Shown here one piece after another: positions 16,739 to 25,498 of a stretch of 64,000 nt of DNA. The position numbers and the translations under genes were made by a program. Source of the stretch: an uncultured Sulfolobales archaeon (GTDB lineage: Archaea; Thermoproteota; Thermoprotei_A; Sulfolobales; NBVN01); assembly GCA_938073905.1 (NCBI GenBank), contig CALJEN010000005.1, positions 130,667 through 194,666 on the forward strand, in the 5' to 3' direction. The notes beneath the pieces are model-generated. The model ran no database searches and had not been told where the DNA came from. It was given only the letters and a program-made list of their open reading frames with translations. Each line of letters begins with the position of its first letter. Within the stretch, counting starts at the first letter, position 1.

Positions 16739-16978
16739 CGCGCCCAAGTCTTCCGAACCCTGCGCTGCAGTCGAGTTGAACTTATAACCTGGCCCAACGT
16801 CGCCGTCCGCCAGCTGAGCCGCGAGAGCCGTGGGAGCCCGGGATCCCAGTGTCCAGCGGGGACATCGGGGCTTCGCGCTCTCCTCCAGCGTAGCGGTCAG
16901 TTTAGGCAGTCCGCCCGTGCGGCGTTCGCGCAAAGCTTAATTAAGTCTGCGAGAGTGCAGTATACGGGTAAAGACTCG

Positions 16979-17374
16979 GTGTCGAAGAACCCGGAGAGGC
17001 GAGAGTTCTACCCGAGACATGGATTCAGGGAGAGGGAGCCCGCCGAGCCCAAGCCCCTGGGCAAGATGTGCAACAACCTCTGCCCCCTCTTCATGTGCGC
17101 TAAGAACGCGCTGGTGTTCTCCACGAGGGTGGTCAAGGGGTATACCCAGAAGGTCGCCATGTGTAGGCTGACCGGAGACCAGTGCATAGGCTACAACTGC
17201 CAGTTCGCGTACTGCGAGAGGAAAGCGCTCCTGCCGAACGGCAACTGCGCGCTCACCACGAAGTTCAAGGAGAGCGAGGACTTCTTCAACGAGCTCGAGA
17301 AGGAGGAGCTGGGGATACCCTCGGGAGGCAAGTTCGTGAAGAGATACGTGAGAAAAGATATCCCCATAGAGTAG
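16979..17374 (+). CDS. Cysteine-rich conserved archaeal protein
   Basis: About 131 residues with eight Cys in a compact block (MCNNLCPLFMC, then AMC, DQC, YNC, AYC and GNC), enough for two zinc sites or a metal cluster. I recognise no named family. A GTG at 16955 is in frame, but the TATA element (GCTTAATTAAG, about 16935-16945) is only some 10 bases before it. The GTG at 16979 is a better fit to a start about 35 bases after TATA. The LDH2-type dehydrogenase gene follows after 19 bases. Confidence 0.6.
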   Translation: MSKNPERREFYPRHGFREREPAEPKPLGKMCNNLCPLFMCAKNALVFSTRVVKGYTQKVAMCRLTGDQCIGYNCQFAYCERKALLPNGNCALTTKFKESEDFFNELEKEELGIPSGGKFVKRYVRKDIPIE

Positions 17375-17393
17375 CGGGCCCTCGGGAACGGTT

Positions 17394-18530
17394 GTGGAAG
17401 AGACCGGGAGTCTCTACGAGCGCGAACCGCCCGTCCCTCCCGGCGAGTACGTGAGGGTAAACCACGGAACGCTCCGAGAGTTCGCGCGAAAGATCTTCGC
17501 CGCCGCGGGTCTCCGGACAGACGACGCGTGGGTAGTGGCGGACGTGCTGGTCACCGCAGACCTGATGGGGATCTCCAGCCACGGTGTCCAGAGAACCCGG
17601 AGGTACGTTGACGGGCTCCTAACCCGCTGTGTCAACCCCAGGCCGGAGGTGAGGATAGTGAGAGACCGCGGAGCGACAGTTCTGCTGGACGCGGACAACG
17701 GTCTGGGCCACATAGCCGGGGTGAAGGCTGTGGAGGTGGCAGTAGATAAGGCCAGGAGGTACGGCACCTCGCTCGTTCTCGTTAGGAACAGCCATCACTA
17801 CGGGATAGCGGGCTACTACTCCCTGAAGGCGGTCGAGAGAGGCTTCATCGGCGTCTCCGCAACGAACTCGGAGCCCCTCGTAGCCTACGTCAACACCGTG
17901 GGGAGGACTCTGGGGACAAACCCCATCGCGGTTGGCATCCCCACAAGGAGCCCTCCGCCGATACTGTTCGATGCCGCGACGGCCGTGGTTCCGGTCGGGA
18001 AGGTGGAGATGTACGCCAGGCTGGGCAGGGGTGTGCCGGAGGGCTGGGTCGTAGACTCGGAGGGTAGGGTGCTCAGCGGCGACGCGTCGAAAGTCCTCTC
18101 TGAGATAAGAGCCGGCAGAGCGGCAATCCTCCCCCTGGGAGGTCTGGGGGAGGAGTTCGGTGGACACAAGGGCTCCGGCCTCGCGTTCGTGGTGGACGTG
18201 ATCTCCGGGGTGCTCTCGGGAGCCGCGTGGGGGGCGCGCGTTGGGTATACCGTCGGAGCCGCGCCAGCGAACGTGGGTCACTCCTTTGCGGCTATAGACG
18301 TAGAGGCTTTCATGTCCAGGGAAGAGTTCTACGAGAGGATCGAGAGCTACGTCCGCGAGGTCAAGTCTCTGAGGAAGCACCCCGACGCCGACGGGGTGTG
18401 GATCCCCGGCGAAAAGGCCTGGAAGACCATGGCGACGAGGCTACGGATAGGGATACCGGTCCACGTCAGGGTCTGCGAGGAGCTCAACTCCATTGCCGAG
18501 AAGCTAGGCCTGAGCGAGAGGATATGCTAG
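17394..18530 (+). CDS. LDH2/MDH2-family NAD(P)-dependent malate/lactate-type dehydrogenase
   Basis: 378 residues of the YlbC/ComC/Ldh2 oxidoreductase family, whose members reduce 2-oxo acids such as oxaloacetate or pyruvate, or act on ureidoglycolate. Conserved features: MGISSHGVQRTRRYV, the VRNSHHYGIAGYYS active-site segment, GTNPIAVGIPT, and GGHKGSGLAFVVDV near residue 260. GTG start; an in-frame GTG at 17451 is also possible. Probably in an operon with the Cys-rich gene just upstream. Substrate not determinable. Confidence 0.88.
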   Translation: MEETGSLYEREPPVPPGEYVRVNHGTLREFARKIFAAAGLRTDDAWVVADVLVTADLMGISSHGVQRTRRYVDGLLTRCVNPRPEVRIVRDRGATVLLDADNGLGHIAGVKAVEVAVDKARRYGTSLVLVRNSHHYGIAGYYSLKAVERGFIGVSATNSEPLVAYVNTVGRTLGTNPIAVGIPTRSPPPILFDAATAVVPVGKVEMYARLGRGVPEGWVVDSEGRVLSGDASKVLSEIRAGRAAILPLGGLGEEFGGHKGSGLAFVVDVISGVLSGAAWGARVGYTVGAAPANVGHSFAAIDVEAFMSREEFYERIESYVREVKSLRKHPDADGVWIPGEKAWKTMATRLRIGIPVHVRVCEELNSIAEKLGLSERIC

Positions 18531-18588
18531 CAGCGAGCGCGAGCAGCTTCCACAGCGAAAACAACCGGTTTGAGCTCTCCCGCCGAAG

Positions 18589-19788
18589 CTACGACTTGAC
18601 GTCGTCGAAAGTTAGCACTAAGACGTTGGTCGGCCTCTTACTTATAGCCCCTATCCTGGCCCCCACTAACACGTTCACTCCCTTAGCCGAGGCTATGTCC
18701 ACGAGCCTCTGGGTTATGACTCCGTCCGCGACTATGGCGTAGGCGTCCTTGACCTCGTCGCCGATGAGCTTGTCGACCAGGTCTTTCACGGGCACCCTGG
18801 CCACCTCGGTCCAGCCTTTATCGTATATCACGCTCTCCAGAGTGCCCCTCAGGGACTCGAGGGTCTTCACCACGGTCTCCGGGATGGCCACCTCGCCGAC
18901 GGCCTCCGCTTCCGGGACCGTGACCGCCTGAGGAGCCTCGACCTTCTCCTCCACCCTCTCCGCTACCACCTCCTCGGCGGGGCGCTGGAGGTAGACCTCC
19001 GGAGGCACCGCGTTCTTCAGTGCCTTGGCTATCTCCTTTCCTGTCAGCTCCTCGACCTCCCTGCCGGGCGGAGCCCTCGCTACCAGGTCGACCTTGGCTA
19101 CGCGCAGCAGCTCCCTGAGGATCATGTCGCCCGCTCTATCGCCGTCGAGGAACGCTATGGTCTTCTTGGACTTGGTCAGCTTGACTACGGTCTCCGGGAT
19201 CTGCCCCTTGGCGCCCTCGAGGGCTATCGCGTTCCTGTAGCCGTACCTAAGGAGGTTCAGGACGTCGGCCCTCCCCTCGACCACTATGACGGTGTCCGAC
19301 TTCTCGACGTCGGGTCCGGCGGGAAGCCCCTCCGGTCCGTAGTAGACGAGCTCGGCCACCCTGACCGACGACTCTATCTCCTGAAGTATCTCCTTGACGT
19401 CTATCTCCTTCTCCTTAATCATAGCCATTATCTCCTTGGCCCTCTCGACGATCTTCTTGATCTTCTCCTTCCTCACATCGACTACGTCTGTCACTTTGAC
19501 CCTAGCGTTGAACGGGCCCACCTTGTCCACCGTCTCCAGCATCGCCGCTACGAGGGCCGTCTCGACTCTGTCGAGGTTCGAGGGCACCAGTATCTCTCCG
19601 ACGATTTTGGAGCCCTGCTGCTTTACCTCGACAGAGATCCTGCCGATCCTCCCCTTCTCCTGCAGATCCCTGAGGTCTAGATCGGAGCCGAGAAGCCCCT
19701 CCGTTTGTCCGAATACAGCCCCCACGATGTCGTGCTTGTCTACTACACCGTCCACCTCTATCCTCGCCCTCACCACGTACTTTACCAT
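18589..19788 (-). CDS. dnaG: DnaG-type TOPRIM protein (archaeal primase/exosome subunit)
   Basis: 399-residue archaeal DnaG. The TOPRIM domain is clear: VIVVEGRADVLNLL (about 169-182) supplies the catalytic Glu and AFLDGDRAGD (about 211-220) the DxD acidic pair. In Sulfolobus the protein makes RNA primers in vitro and is also a core subunit of the RNA exosome, so replication or RNA decay are both possible. A long Ala/Glu-rich linker separates a C-terminal domain (about 305-399). Upstream TATA-like elements lie near 19835 and 19852. Confidence 0.93.
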   Translation of the reverse strand: MVKYVVRARIEVDGVVDKHDIVGAVFGQTEGLLGSDLDLRDLQEKGRIGRISVEVKQQGSKIVGEILVPSNLDRVETALVAAMLETVDKVGPFNARVKVTDVVDVRKEKIKKIVERAKEIMAMIKEKEIDVKEILQEIESSVRVAELVYYGPEGLPAGPDVEKSDTVIVVEGRADVLNLLRYGYRNAIALEGAKGQIPETVVKLTKSKKTIAFLDGDRAGDMILRELLRVAKVDLVARAPPGREVEELTGKEIAKALKNAVPPEVYLQRPAEEVVAERVEEKVEAPQAVTVPEAEAVGEVAIPETVVKTLESLRGTLESVIYDKGWTEVARVPVKDLVDKLIGDEVKDAYAIVADGVITQRLVDIASAKGVNVLVGARIGAISKRPTNVLVLTFDDVKS

Positions 19789-20029
19789 CGAATGAGCACC
19801 CTACACCGCTGCTACTTGCTTCCGAACACCAGGATTAAGGTTTTCTGCCGGTTAAAAGCGTATGAGGTCGGCTGTCGAGCTCGGTTGCGATGGTCGGAAT
19901 ACGCTCAGAGCCAGGGTCTCGCGATGCTCCAGGCACACTAGCGCGGAGCCCGGAGAACCATAGTGGACGCTAAGTTCTGCTCTCTCCATAGCTTGGAAGC
20001 GAAGAGGGCGCGCTCTACTCGAGAGTGTG

Positions 20030-20407
20030 TCACAGGAACACTTGCTTCACTTCACCACTTCCCGTGAGGCACCATACGAAGTCTCCCTCCACCTCGGAGA
20101 GCTTTCGCACCAGCCCGCCTACGTCCTCGATGCTCAGGTGGAACGCGGCCTTCACCGGTCCCGAGCTGGAGCAAACCCTCTTCTGAAGACCGTACCTGCA
20201 CCTCAGCTCCCCACCGCAGTACAGACACTGGGCGTCGACGTAGCCCGGCATCAGTCCAGCGTAGTACCCCTGCGAGATCTCCACGTAGGTACAGCCTCCT
20301 AGTGAGGGACTGAGTGCGGCTCCGGAGACCTTCACGCCGCTGAGCTGGCACTCCCAGGGTTCCTCCACCAGCCTAGTTCCGCAGAGTCTGCCTAGCATCT
20401 CCAGCAC
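20030..20407 (-). CDS. Hypothetical Cys-containing protein, start uncertain
   Basis: 125 residues from GTG 20407; no known family. It has a CLYCGGELRCRYG-type Cys cluster near residue 82, perhaps metal-binding. The frame stays open for about 39 more codons upstream with protein-like composition (RITTVALAECGTGTIAFIL), but that stretch has no ATG, GTG or TTG. A TATA-like GTTTATC near 20516 suggests transcription starts ahead of it. The real start may therefore be non-standard, or the 5' end may be decayed. Confidence 0.45.
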   Translation of the reverse strand: MLEMLGRLCGTRLVEEPWECQLSGVKVSGAALSPSLGGCTYVEISQGYYAGLMPGYVDAQCLYCGGELRCRYGLQKRVCSSSGPVKAAFHLSIEDVGGLVRKLSEVEGDFVWCLTGSGEVKQVFL

Positions 20408-20785
20408 CGCTTCGCTGAGGCAGGCTCTCGAGAGAATGAAGGCTATCGTCCCGGTGCCGCACTCGGCTAGCGCTACGGTGGTGATGCGGCTCCCCGAGAT
20501 AGGCTGGTGCGTCCAGATAAACGCTCAGCGTCAGGGTGGAACTACTAGTCGTACTGGTCACTGAGGGTTTTGCGTCTCCTCCACTCGAAAGGCCGAGACT
20601 GGTCGTGGGAGGTAGAGGAGGTCGTACTGCTCCCTTGTGCGCGGACTGCCGGCAATCGAGGACGAGGCCATCTCCTCCACTCCGCTGTTCTCGGACCGCG
20701 AGGCTTCGGCGGCTCAGGCAGGGGCTTCCCTACGTTCGCAACCGTTATCTATTATTACGACCTGCCGCTAGAGCTCTCCCGGTGA
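20408..20785. other. Region between the divergent hypothetical and DMT transporter genes
   Basis: The first about 120 bases carry the open N-terminal extension of the minus-strand hypothetical gene. The rest (about 20530-20740) shows no gene I can support. A TATA-like TTATCTATTATT (about 20743-20754) serves the DMT transporter gene. Confidence 0.5.
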
Positions 20786-21751
20786 ATGCCCTTGAGCGAG
20801 GCGGTCCTCTACGTCCTGGTCCTAACGGCGTGGCTCAGCACATCATCGGCATCTATCTTGGTGCTCCTCTCCGGGACGAGCGCCCTGGTCTGCGCCTTCT
20901 GGAGGCTCCTGATCGCGACCGTGCTGACCTCGGCGTACTCCCTCGCCGCTGGAGGTTCCAGGAGCTTCCTCCCGAGGGACCCGGAGAGCGTCGTGCTGTC
21001 CCTCCTCTCGGGAGCGTTCCTAGCCGCGCACTTCCTGACGTGGATGGAGTCTCTGTTCTACATACCGGTATCCCTCTCGACAACCATAGTGGTCCTATAC
21101 CCGCTGGTGGCGATGCTGTACGAAGCGACCCTGAAGCTCTCCAGGCCCAGGCTTCCCGAGCTCATAGGCATACTCGTCGCCTTCTGCGGCACCCTCATCG
21201 CTGTCCAGCCCTATCTGGCCGGAAGGGCCCTGTACGGTTCCGTCCTAGCGTTCTGCGGGGCCCTCACCGGGGCGGCCTACTTCACCATAGGCAGACTCCT
21301 GAGGAAGAGGGGGATCGGCTTAGCTAGCTACACCACCGCGTGCTACGGCGCCTCGACTGTCTTCGTGCTCGCCTACTCCGTCGCAACGGGGGGACCGATC
21401 CTACCGGCAGAGGCGAGCTCCTGGGTCTACCTGGTGCTGCTGGCGGTGGTTCCGATGCTCGGGGGCCACACCGTCATCAACTACCTCGTGAAGTACATGA
21501 AGTCCTACGTGGCCACGGCCATAGGCTTCGGAGAGGCTCCGGGCTCCGCGATCCTCGCGTCCCTCGTGCTGTCCCAGGAGGTCAAGCCCAACGTGGTTGT
21601 GGGGATGGCGGTAGCCCTAGCGGGAGCCCTCTACGCGATACGCGGGAGCGGAGAGCCGCGGACTCCTCCGCGCGGGTCGCGCTCTGCGCAGATCCCCCAT
21701 TGCCCAGGCCGATATAAGGGGGCTCCTCTCGATACAGTGGGGACACCTTGA
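20786..21751 (+). CDS. DMT superfamily (EamA-type) transporter
   Basis: A drug/metabolite transporter with ten predicted helices in two EamA repeats of about 135 residues each; PELIGILVAFCGTLIAVQ closes the first repeat and GMAVALAGALYAI the second. It probably exports or imports a small metabolite; the substrate is unknown. The last about 35 residues are polar and Pro/Arg-rich. The TGA overlaps the thyX start (TTGA), so the two genes are co-translated. Confidence 0.83.
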   Translation: MPLSEAVLYVLVLTAWLSTSSASILVLLSGTSALVCAFWRLLIATVLTSAYSLAAGGSRSFLPRDPESVVLSLLSGAFLAAHFLTWMESLFYIPVSLSTTIVVLYPLVAMLYEATLKLSRPRLPELIGILVAFCGTLIAVQPYLAGRALYGSVLAFCGALTGAAYFTIGRLLRKRGIGLASYTTACYGASTVFVLAYSVATGGPILPAEASSWVYLVLLAVVPMLGGHTVINYLVKYMKSYVATAIGFGEAPGSAILASLVLSQEVKPNVVVGMAVALAGALYAIRGSGEPRTPPRGSRSAQIPHCPGRYKGAPLDTVGTP

Positions 21752-22386
21752 GGGTCACGCTGGTTTCCTGGAGCTCTCCCGAGGGCGCCGACCCCCGGAG
21801 GCTCGTGGTGCTGGCAGCGAAGGTCTCGCAGGGCAAGCTGTCCCAGGAGACGCTTCAGCATTACCTGAGGGACTACCCCGAGGAGCACGTGCGCGGGTGG
21901 ATGCTGGAGTCCGCGAAGTTCCCCTCAGTCCTCGAACACATATCGTTCACCTTCCTGATCGAGGGCATCTCCAGGGTCACATCCCACCAGCTAGTCAGGC
22001 ACAGGATAGCGTCCTATACTCAAGAGTCCCAGAGGTACGCCGAGGCAGAGAAGGAATACGTAGTCCCAGAGTCCGTAGATTCGAGGGGGTTCGGGGAGAG
22101 GTTCAGAAGGGTGATCGAGGAGGCGTTCAGGCTCTACGAAGAGATGGCGAGCGCCGGGGTCCCCCTCGAGGACGCCAGGTACGTGCTGCCGCAGGCGGTC
22201 ACCACCAGGATACTGATGACGGTGAACCTCAGGGAGCTGTTGCACATAGCCTGCCTCAGGCTCGCGGTCAAGGCTCAGTGGGAGATAAGAGAGCTGGTCG
22301 AGCGGATGCTCGAGGAGGCCTCCAGGGCTGTCCCGGAGGTCTACGACCTACTGAAGGCTCTCTGCGCTGAGAAGACCGGAGCCTGA
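21748..22386 (+). CDS. thyX: Flavin-dependent thymidylate synthase ThyX
   Basis: Makes dTMP from dUMP using methylene-tetrahydrofolate and FADH2. The ThyX signature RHRxxSxxxxSxRY is present as RHRIASYTQESQRY, with an upstream LEHISFTFLIEGISR segment and a later LPQAVTTRILMTVNLREL. 212 residues, normal size. TTG start overlapping the DMT transporter stop. As no ThyA is visible here, ThyX is the thymidylate route this window supports. Confidence 0.95.
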   Translation: MRVTLVSWSSPEGADPRRLVVLAAKVSQGKLSQETLQHYLRDYPEEHVRGWMLESAKFPSVLEHISFTFLIEGISRVTSHQLVRHRIASYTQESQRYAEAEKEYVVPESVDSRGFGERFRRVIEEAFRLYEEMASAGVPLEDARYVLPQAVTTRILMTVNLRELLHIACLRLAVKAQWEIRELVERMLEEASRAVPEVYDLLKALCAEKTGA

Positions 22387-22468
22387 GCCCGTCCCCCGCT
22401 TGCAAAGCCCGACGGGTCGCCGAGTTTAATAGTTTAATAGCTCTCTAATTCTCCTGGAGAGGGCTGGG

Positions 22469-23416
22469 ATGAGCGGCGGGAAGTCCCTCGAAGACCTGGG
22501 AGTCTCCTCGACTATTCTCGCCAAGATAAAGGAGGCCGGCTTCAAGACCCTGGAGTCTGTAGCGGTAGCAAACGTCACCGAGCTGGCGAGCATCGTCGGG
22601 ATCCCCCTGCCCACCGCGCACAGGATAGTCACGAAGGCTCGGGAGCTGCTGGGGCTGACCCTGAAGACCGCCCTGGACCTGAAGAAGGAGAAGGGGGCCC
22701 TCCCCAAGATACAGACGGGGTCTAGAAGGCTCGACGAGCTGCTGGGCGGGGGCGTCGAGGTGGGGACGGTTACCGAGTTCTTCGGGGAGTACGGTACGGG
22801 CAAGACGCAGCTCTGCATGCAGCTCTCGGTGAACGTCCAGCTGCCCAGGGACCGCGGAGGGCTGGAGGCCAGGGCTGTGTACGTGGATGCCGAGGGAACG
22901 TTCCGGTGGGAGAGAGTCGAGGCCATGGCGAAAGCCCTGGGGCTGGAGCCCGAGAAGGCGATGGCGAACATCTACTGGATAAGAGCCATATCGAGCGACC
23001 ACCAGATGGCATTAGTTGAAGAGGTCGCCGAGCTGATACCTAAGGAGGACATAAAGATCCTAGTCGTCGACTCGGTCACCGGACACTTCAGGGCCGAGTA
23101 CCCGGGCAGGGAGAATCTGGCGGTCAGGCAGCAGAAGCTGAACAGGCACCTGCACCAGCTCTCGAGGATAGCGGACGTCTACGGGATCGCGGTAGTGGTG
23201 ACCAACCAGGTGATGGCGAGGCCCGACGTGTTCTACGGAGACCCCACGCAGGCCGTCGGCGGGCACGTCCTGGCCCACGCACCGGGAGTGAGGGTGCAGC
23301 TGAGGAAGTCGAGGGGCAACAGGAGGATCGCCAGGGTGGTCGACGCACCCCACCTGCCCGAGGGGGAGGCGGTCTTCGCCATCACGGAGGAGGGCATAAG
23401 AGATATAGAGGAGTAG
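22469..23416 (+). CDS. radA: DNA repair and recombination protein RadA
   Basis: Archaeal RecA/Rad51 recombinase that forms ATP-bound filaments on single-stranded DNA. It has an N-terminal helix-hairpin-helix domain (about 10-60), Walker [10 protein letters not shown] near 104 and Walker B ILVVDS near 200. Loop residues VVVTNQV and the [19 protein letters not shown] region follow. 315 residues. A duplicated TTTAATAG (22424-22431, 22432-22439) forms the TATA region, and GGAGAGGGCTGGG precedes the ATG. The prepilin-type peptidase gene follows. Confidence 0.97.
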   Translation: MSGGKSLEDLGVSSTILAKIKEAGFKTLESVAVANVTELASIVGIPLPTAHRIVTKARELLGLTLKTALDLKKEKGALPKIQTGSRRLDELLGGGVEVGTVTEFFGEYGTGKTQLCMQLSVNVQLPRDRGGLEARAVYVDAEGTFRWERVEAMAKALGLEPEKAMANIYWIRAISSDHQMALVEEVAELIPKEDIKILVVDSVTGHFRAEYPGRENLAVRQQKLNRHLHQLSRIADVYGIAVVVTNQVMARPDVFYGDPTQAVGGHVLAHAPGVRVQLRKSRGNRRIARVVDAPHLPEGEAVFAITEEGIRDIEE

Positions 23417-23434
23417 GAGCGGGCAGGAGCCGAG

Positions 23435-24151
23435 TTGTCCAGCGGTGTTCTCGGAGGCCTAACCGTAGCAGCCGTCATCGCTACGCTCGCCTACGCTTCG
23501 TACAGGGACGTAGTGAGCAGAGAGGTGCACGAGGTGCTCTGGGCACCGGCCTATGCGCTGGCCGTGCTCAACGCCGTGCTCGGGACGGGGTACTCCGCGG
23601 TAGGCATCGCGCTGGCACTGTCGCCCGCAGCGGTCTACGGAGCCCTCTACGCATTCAAGCTCCTCGGCGGGGCGGACCTGCTGGCTATGGCTCTCGTAGC
23701 CCTAGCGCATTTGGACGAGCCCCTCGTTCCGCTGACCACGTTCGTCCTATCTTCCCTAGCGCCCCTTCCTCTAGTGCTCGCCAATCTGGTGAGGAACGCC
23801 CTGGTCGACAGGGAAGCCATGGAGAGCATCGCGTGCGCCCGGGGGAGCAAGAGGCTACTGTACCTCGTGGGCAGACCTATAACCGTTGCGGAGTTCCTGG
23901 AGAAGAGGTTTGCGTTCCTCCACACCTACCCGTCTAAGGAAGGCCTCGTGTGCACCAGCGAGGTCGATGTCGATGTGGACTTCGAGAAGCAGCGGACAGA
24001 CCTAGCCGAGGCCGTAAGGGAGGGTCTGGTGGACTCCGGGGACTACGTGATCTACTCTCCAGCGATCCCACACATAGCGTTAATAGCTCTCTCCTACTCC
24101 ATCGCCGCGATCGCTATCCACTACTTGAGGGCGCTGGCACCACTCCCCTAA
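23435..24151 (+). CDS. Prepilin/preflagellin-type peptidase (A24 family) with a large insert
   Basis: Aspartic membrane peptidase of the FlaK/PibD/TadV type, which processes class III signal peptides of pilins and archaellins. The first catalytic Asp is in YASYRDVVSREV (about 21-32) and the second in GGADLLAM (about 78-85), the family's GxGD-type site with Ala. A polar region (about 125-205) before the last helix is longer than in typical members. TTG start 18 bases after radA, probably the same transcript. Confidence 0.78.
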   Translation: MSSGVLGGLTVAAVIATLAYASYRDVVSREVHEVLWAPAYALAVLNAVLGTGYSAVGIALALSPAAVYGALYAFKLLGGADLLAMALVALAHLDEPLVPLTTFVLSSLAPLPLVLANLVRNALVDREAMESIACARGSKRLLYLVGRPITVAEFLEKRFAFLHTYPSKEGLVCTSEVDVDVDFEKQRTDLAEAVREGLVDSGDYVIYSPAIPHIALIALSYSIAAIAIHYLRALAPLP

Positions 24152-24239
24152 CCGCGCAGACAGAGCTCCCGGCTTGCTCGCGGTCTGTCCCTTGCTAAGC
24201 ATTATAGACGCTGCCGAGCCAGGTCGGTGGGTAGCTCGA

Positions 24240-24734
24240 GTGCGGGTGCTCTGGGCTCCCTGGAGGATGAGCTATGTGAGGAGAGCGTCCGAGATGGCCG
24301 AGTGCGTGTTCTGCAGGGCTTCTCTGTCGGACGACGAGGAGCGGGACCTAGTCCTGCGGCGGACTCAGTACAGCGTAGCGTTGCTGAACGCTTACCCCTA
24401 CAACACGGCCCACGTCATGGTGGCCCCGAGGAGGCACATCGCTAGGCCGGAACTCCTCTGCGACCACGAGATGCTGGACATCTTTAGCCTGGCTAAAGAG
24501 ATCGTCAGGGCCATAGACGAGGAGTACAGGCCGGACGGCTACAACGTAGGCTTGAACATCGGGAGGGTGGCCGGAGCCGGCATAGAGTCCCACCTGCACA
24601 TACACATAGTTCCTAGGTGGCTGGGTGACACGAACTACATGCCGGTGCTAGCGGAAACGAAGGTGATGCCGGAAGACCTCAGGACTACCCTGTCCAGGTT
24701 GAGGTCTCGCCTCGTGTCCGGAGGGGAGCGCTGA
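24240..24734 (+). CDS. HIT-family nucleotide hydrolase/transferase
   Basis: Histidine-triad protein (164 aa). HLHIHIVPR carries the catalytic His triad, ECVFCRAS near the N-terminus is a Cys pair often seen in this branch, and LWAPWRMSYV is its typical N-terminal motif (AP4A hydrolase/phosphorylase-like). The open frame begins at 24174. However, the TATA element (GCATTATAG, about 24198-24206) and the conserved N-terminus point to the GTG at 24240 or 24246. Confidence 0.87.
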   Translation: MRVLWAPWRMSYVRRASEMAECVFCRASLSDDEERDLVLRRTQYSVALLNAYPYNTAHVMVAPRRHIARPELLCDHEMLDIFSLAKEIVRAIDEEYRPDGYNVGLNIGRVAGAGIESHLHIHIVPRWLGDTNYMPVLAETKVMPEDLRTTLSRLRSRLVSGGER

Positions 24735-24796
24735 GCGGCGGGGAGGACGTCGAGCCACCGGCGACCCCGAGGCATTTATAGGCAGAGCAGCGTTGG

Positions 24797-25462
24797 ATGA
24801 TGGAGGTGGAGGCGGTAGCTGTCAGGCTCTCCCTCTTCGTGCTAAACCCGAGGCTCTTCCTCGAGCTCAAGTCTCTACTAAGAGAGCACGGCATCGAGTT
24901 CAGAGTCCCCGCGGGGCTGGACGATCTATGCCCCAACGGAGAGCTCCTCCTCGTAGACCGCGAGGCTCTAGAGTACATTAGGGCGAGCGGCGCATCCGCG
25001 GACGCGTGTCCCGGAGTAGTCGCGGTGAGCAGCCCCGGAGACGCCTACGGCGCAGTACTGGCTAGGGTCCTCGGTGACCGCAGTCCGATCTCTATAGGGA
25101 TAGACCTCGGAAAGAGGATAGCGTACGCGGTTCTGGTCGGAGGGAGGCTCTTGACCTGCGGCTACACTGACCGAGCTACGGAGATAAGGAGTATCTTGGA
25201 GAGGTTCAGCAGCATGGGGCCCAGGGTAATACTGCTTGGCATCGGGGCCCAGTATCTAAAGGAGCTGCCCAACGATGTGCTAAGCTTGATAGAGGACGAG
25301 AGGGTGACGGCGGCTTACATGATCGAGGAGGATGAGGTGAGTGGAGCCGTCCGGGAGCTCGTGGGAGAGAGCATCGGCAGGCTCCCCGAAGACGTTAGAG
25401 CCTCGATCGGGATAGCCATCAAGGCGTACGAAAAATACGCGCTGGTTCGGGGCCCGCGCTGA
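24797..25462 (+). CDS. Predicted RNase H-fold protein (RuvC/YqgF-like)
   Basis: 221 residues, not assigned to a named family. PISIGIDLGKRIAYAVLVGG (about 96-115) looks like the first strand and catalytic Asp of an RNase H fold. RVILLGIGA is a later core strand, EEDEVSGAV supplies acidic residues, and a terminal helix begins with PEDVRASIGIA, where RuvC/YqgF proteins carry their last Asp. This suggests a nuclease or pseudo-nuclease, with the first about 90 residues a separate small domain. TATA at about 24772-24779. Fold assignment is an inference. Confidence 0.5.
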   Translation: MMEVEAVAVRLSLFVLNPRLFLELKSLLREHGIEFRVPAGLDDLCPNGELLLVDREALEYIRASGASADACPGVVAVSSPGDAYGAVLARVLGDRSPISIGIDLGKRIAYAVLVGGRLLTCGYTDRATEIRSILERFSSMGPRVILLGIGAQYLKELPNDVLSLIEDERVTAAYMIEEDEVSGAVRELVGESIGRLPEDVRASIGIAIKAYEKYALVRGPR

Positions 25463-25498
25463 GAGTGCCGGGCTGGTCGGGAGGCCCCGAGGACCGAC

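Noticed and set aside
20536-21327. Open frame covering the DMT transporter start in another frame
   Set aside because: Arg/Pro-rich shadow sequence with no recognisable domain.
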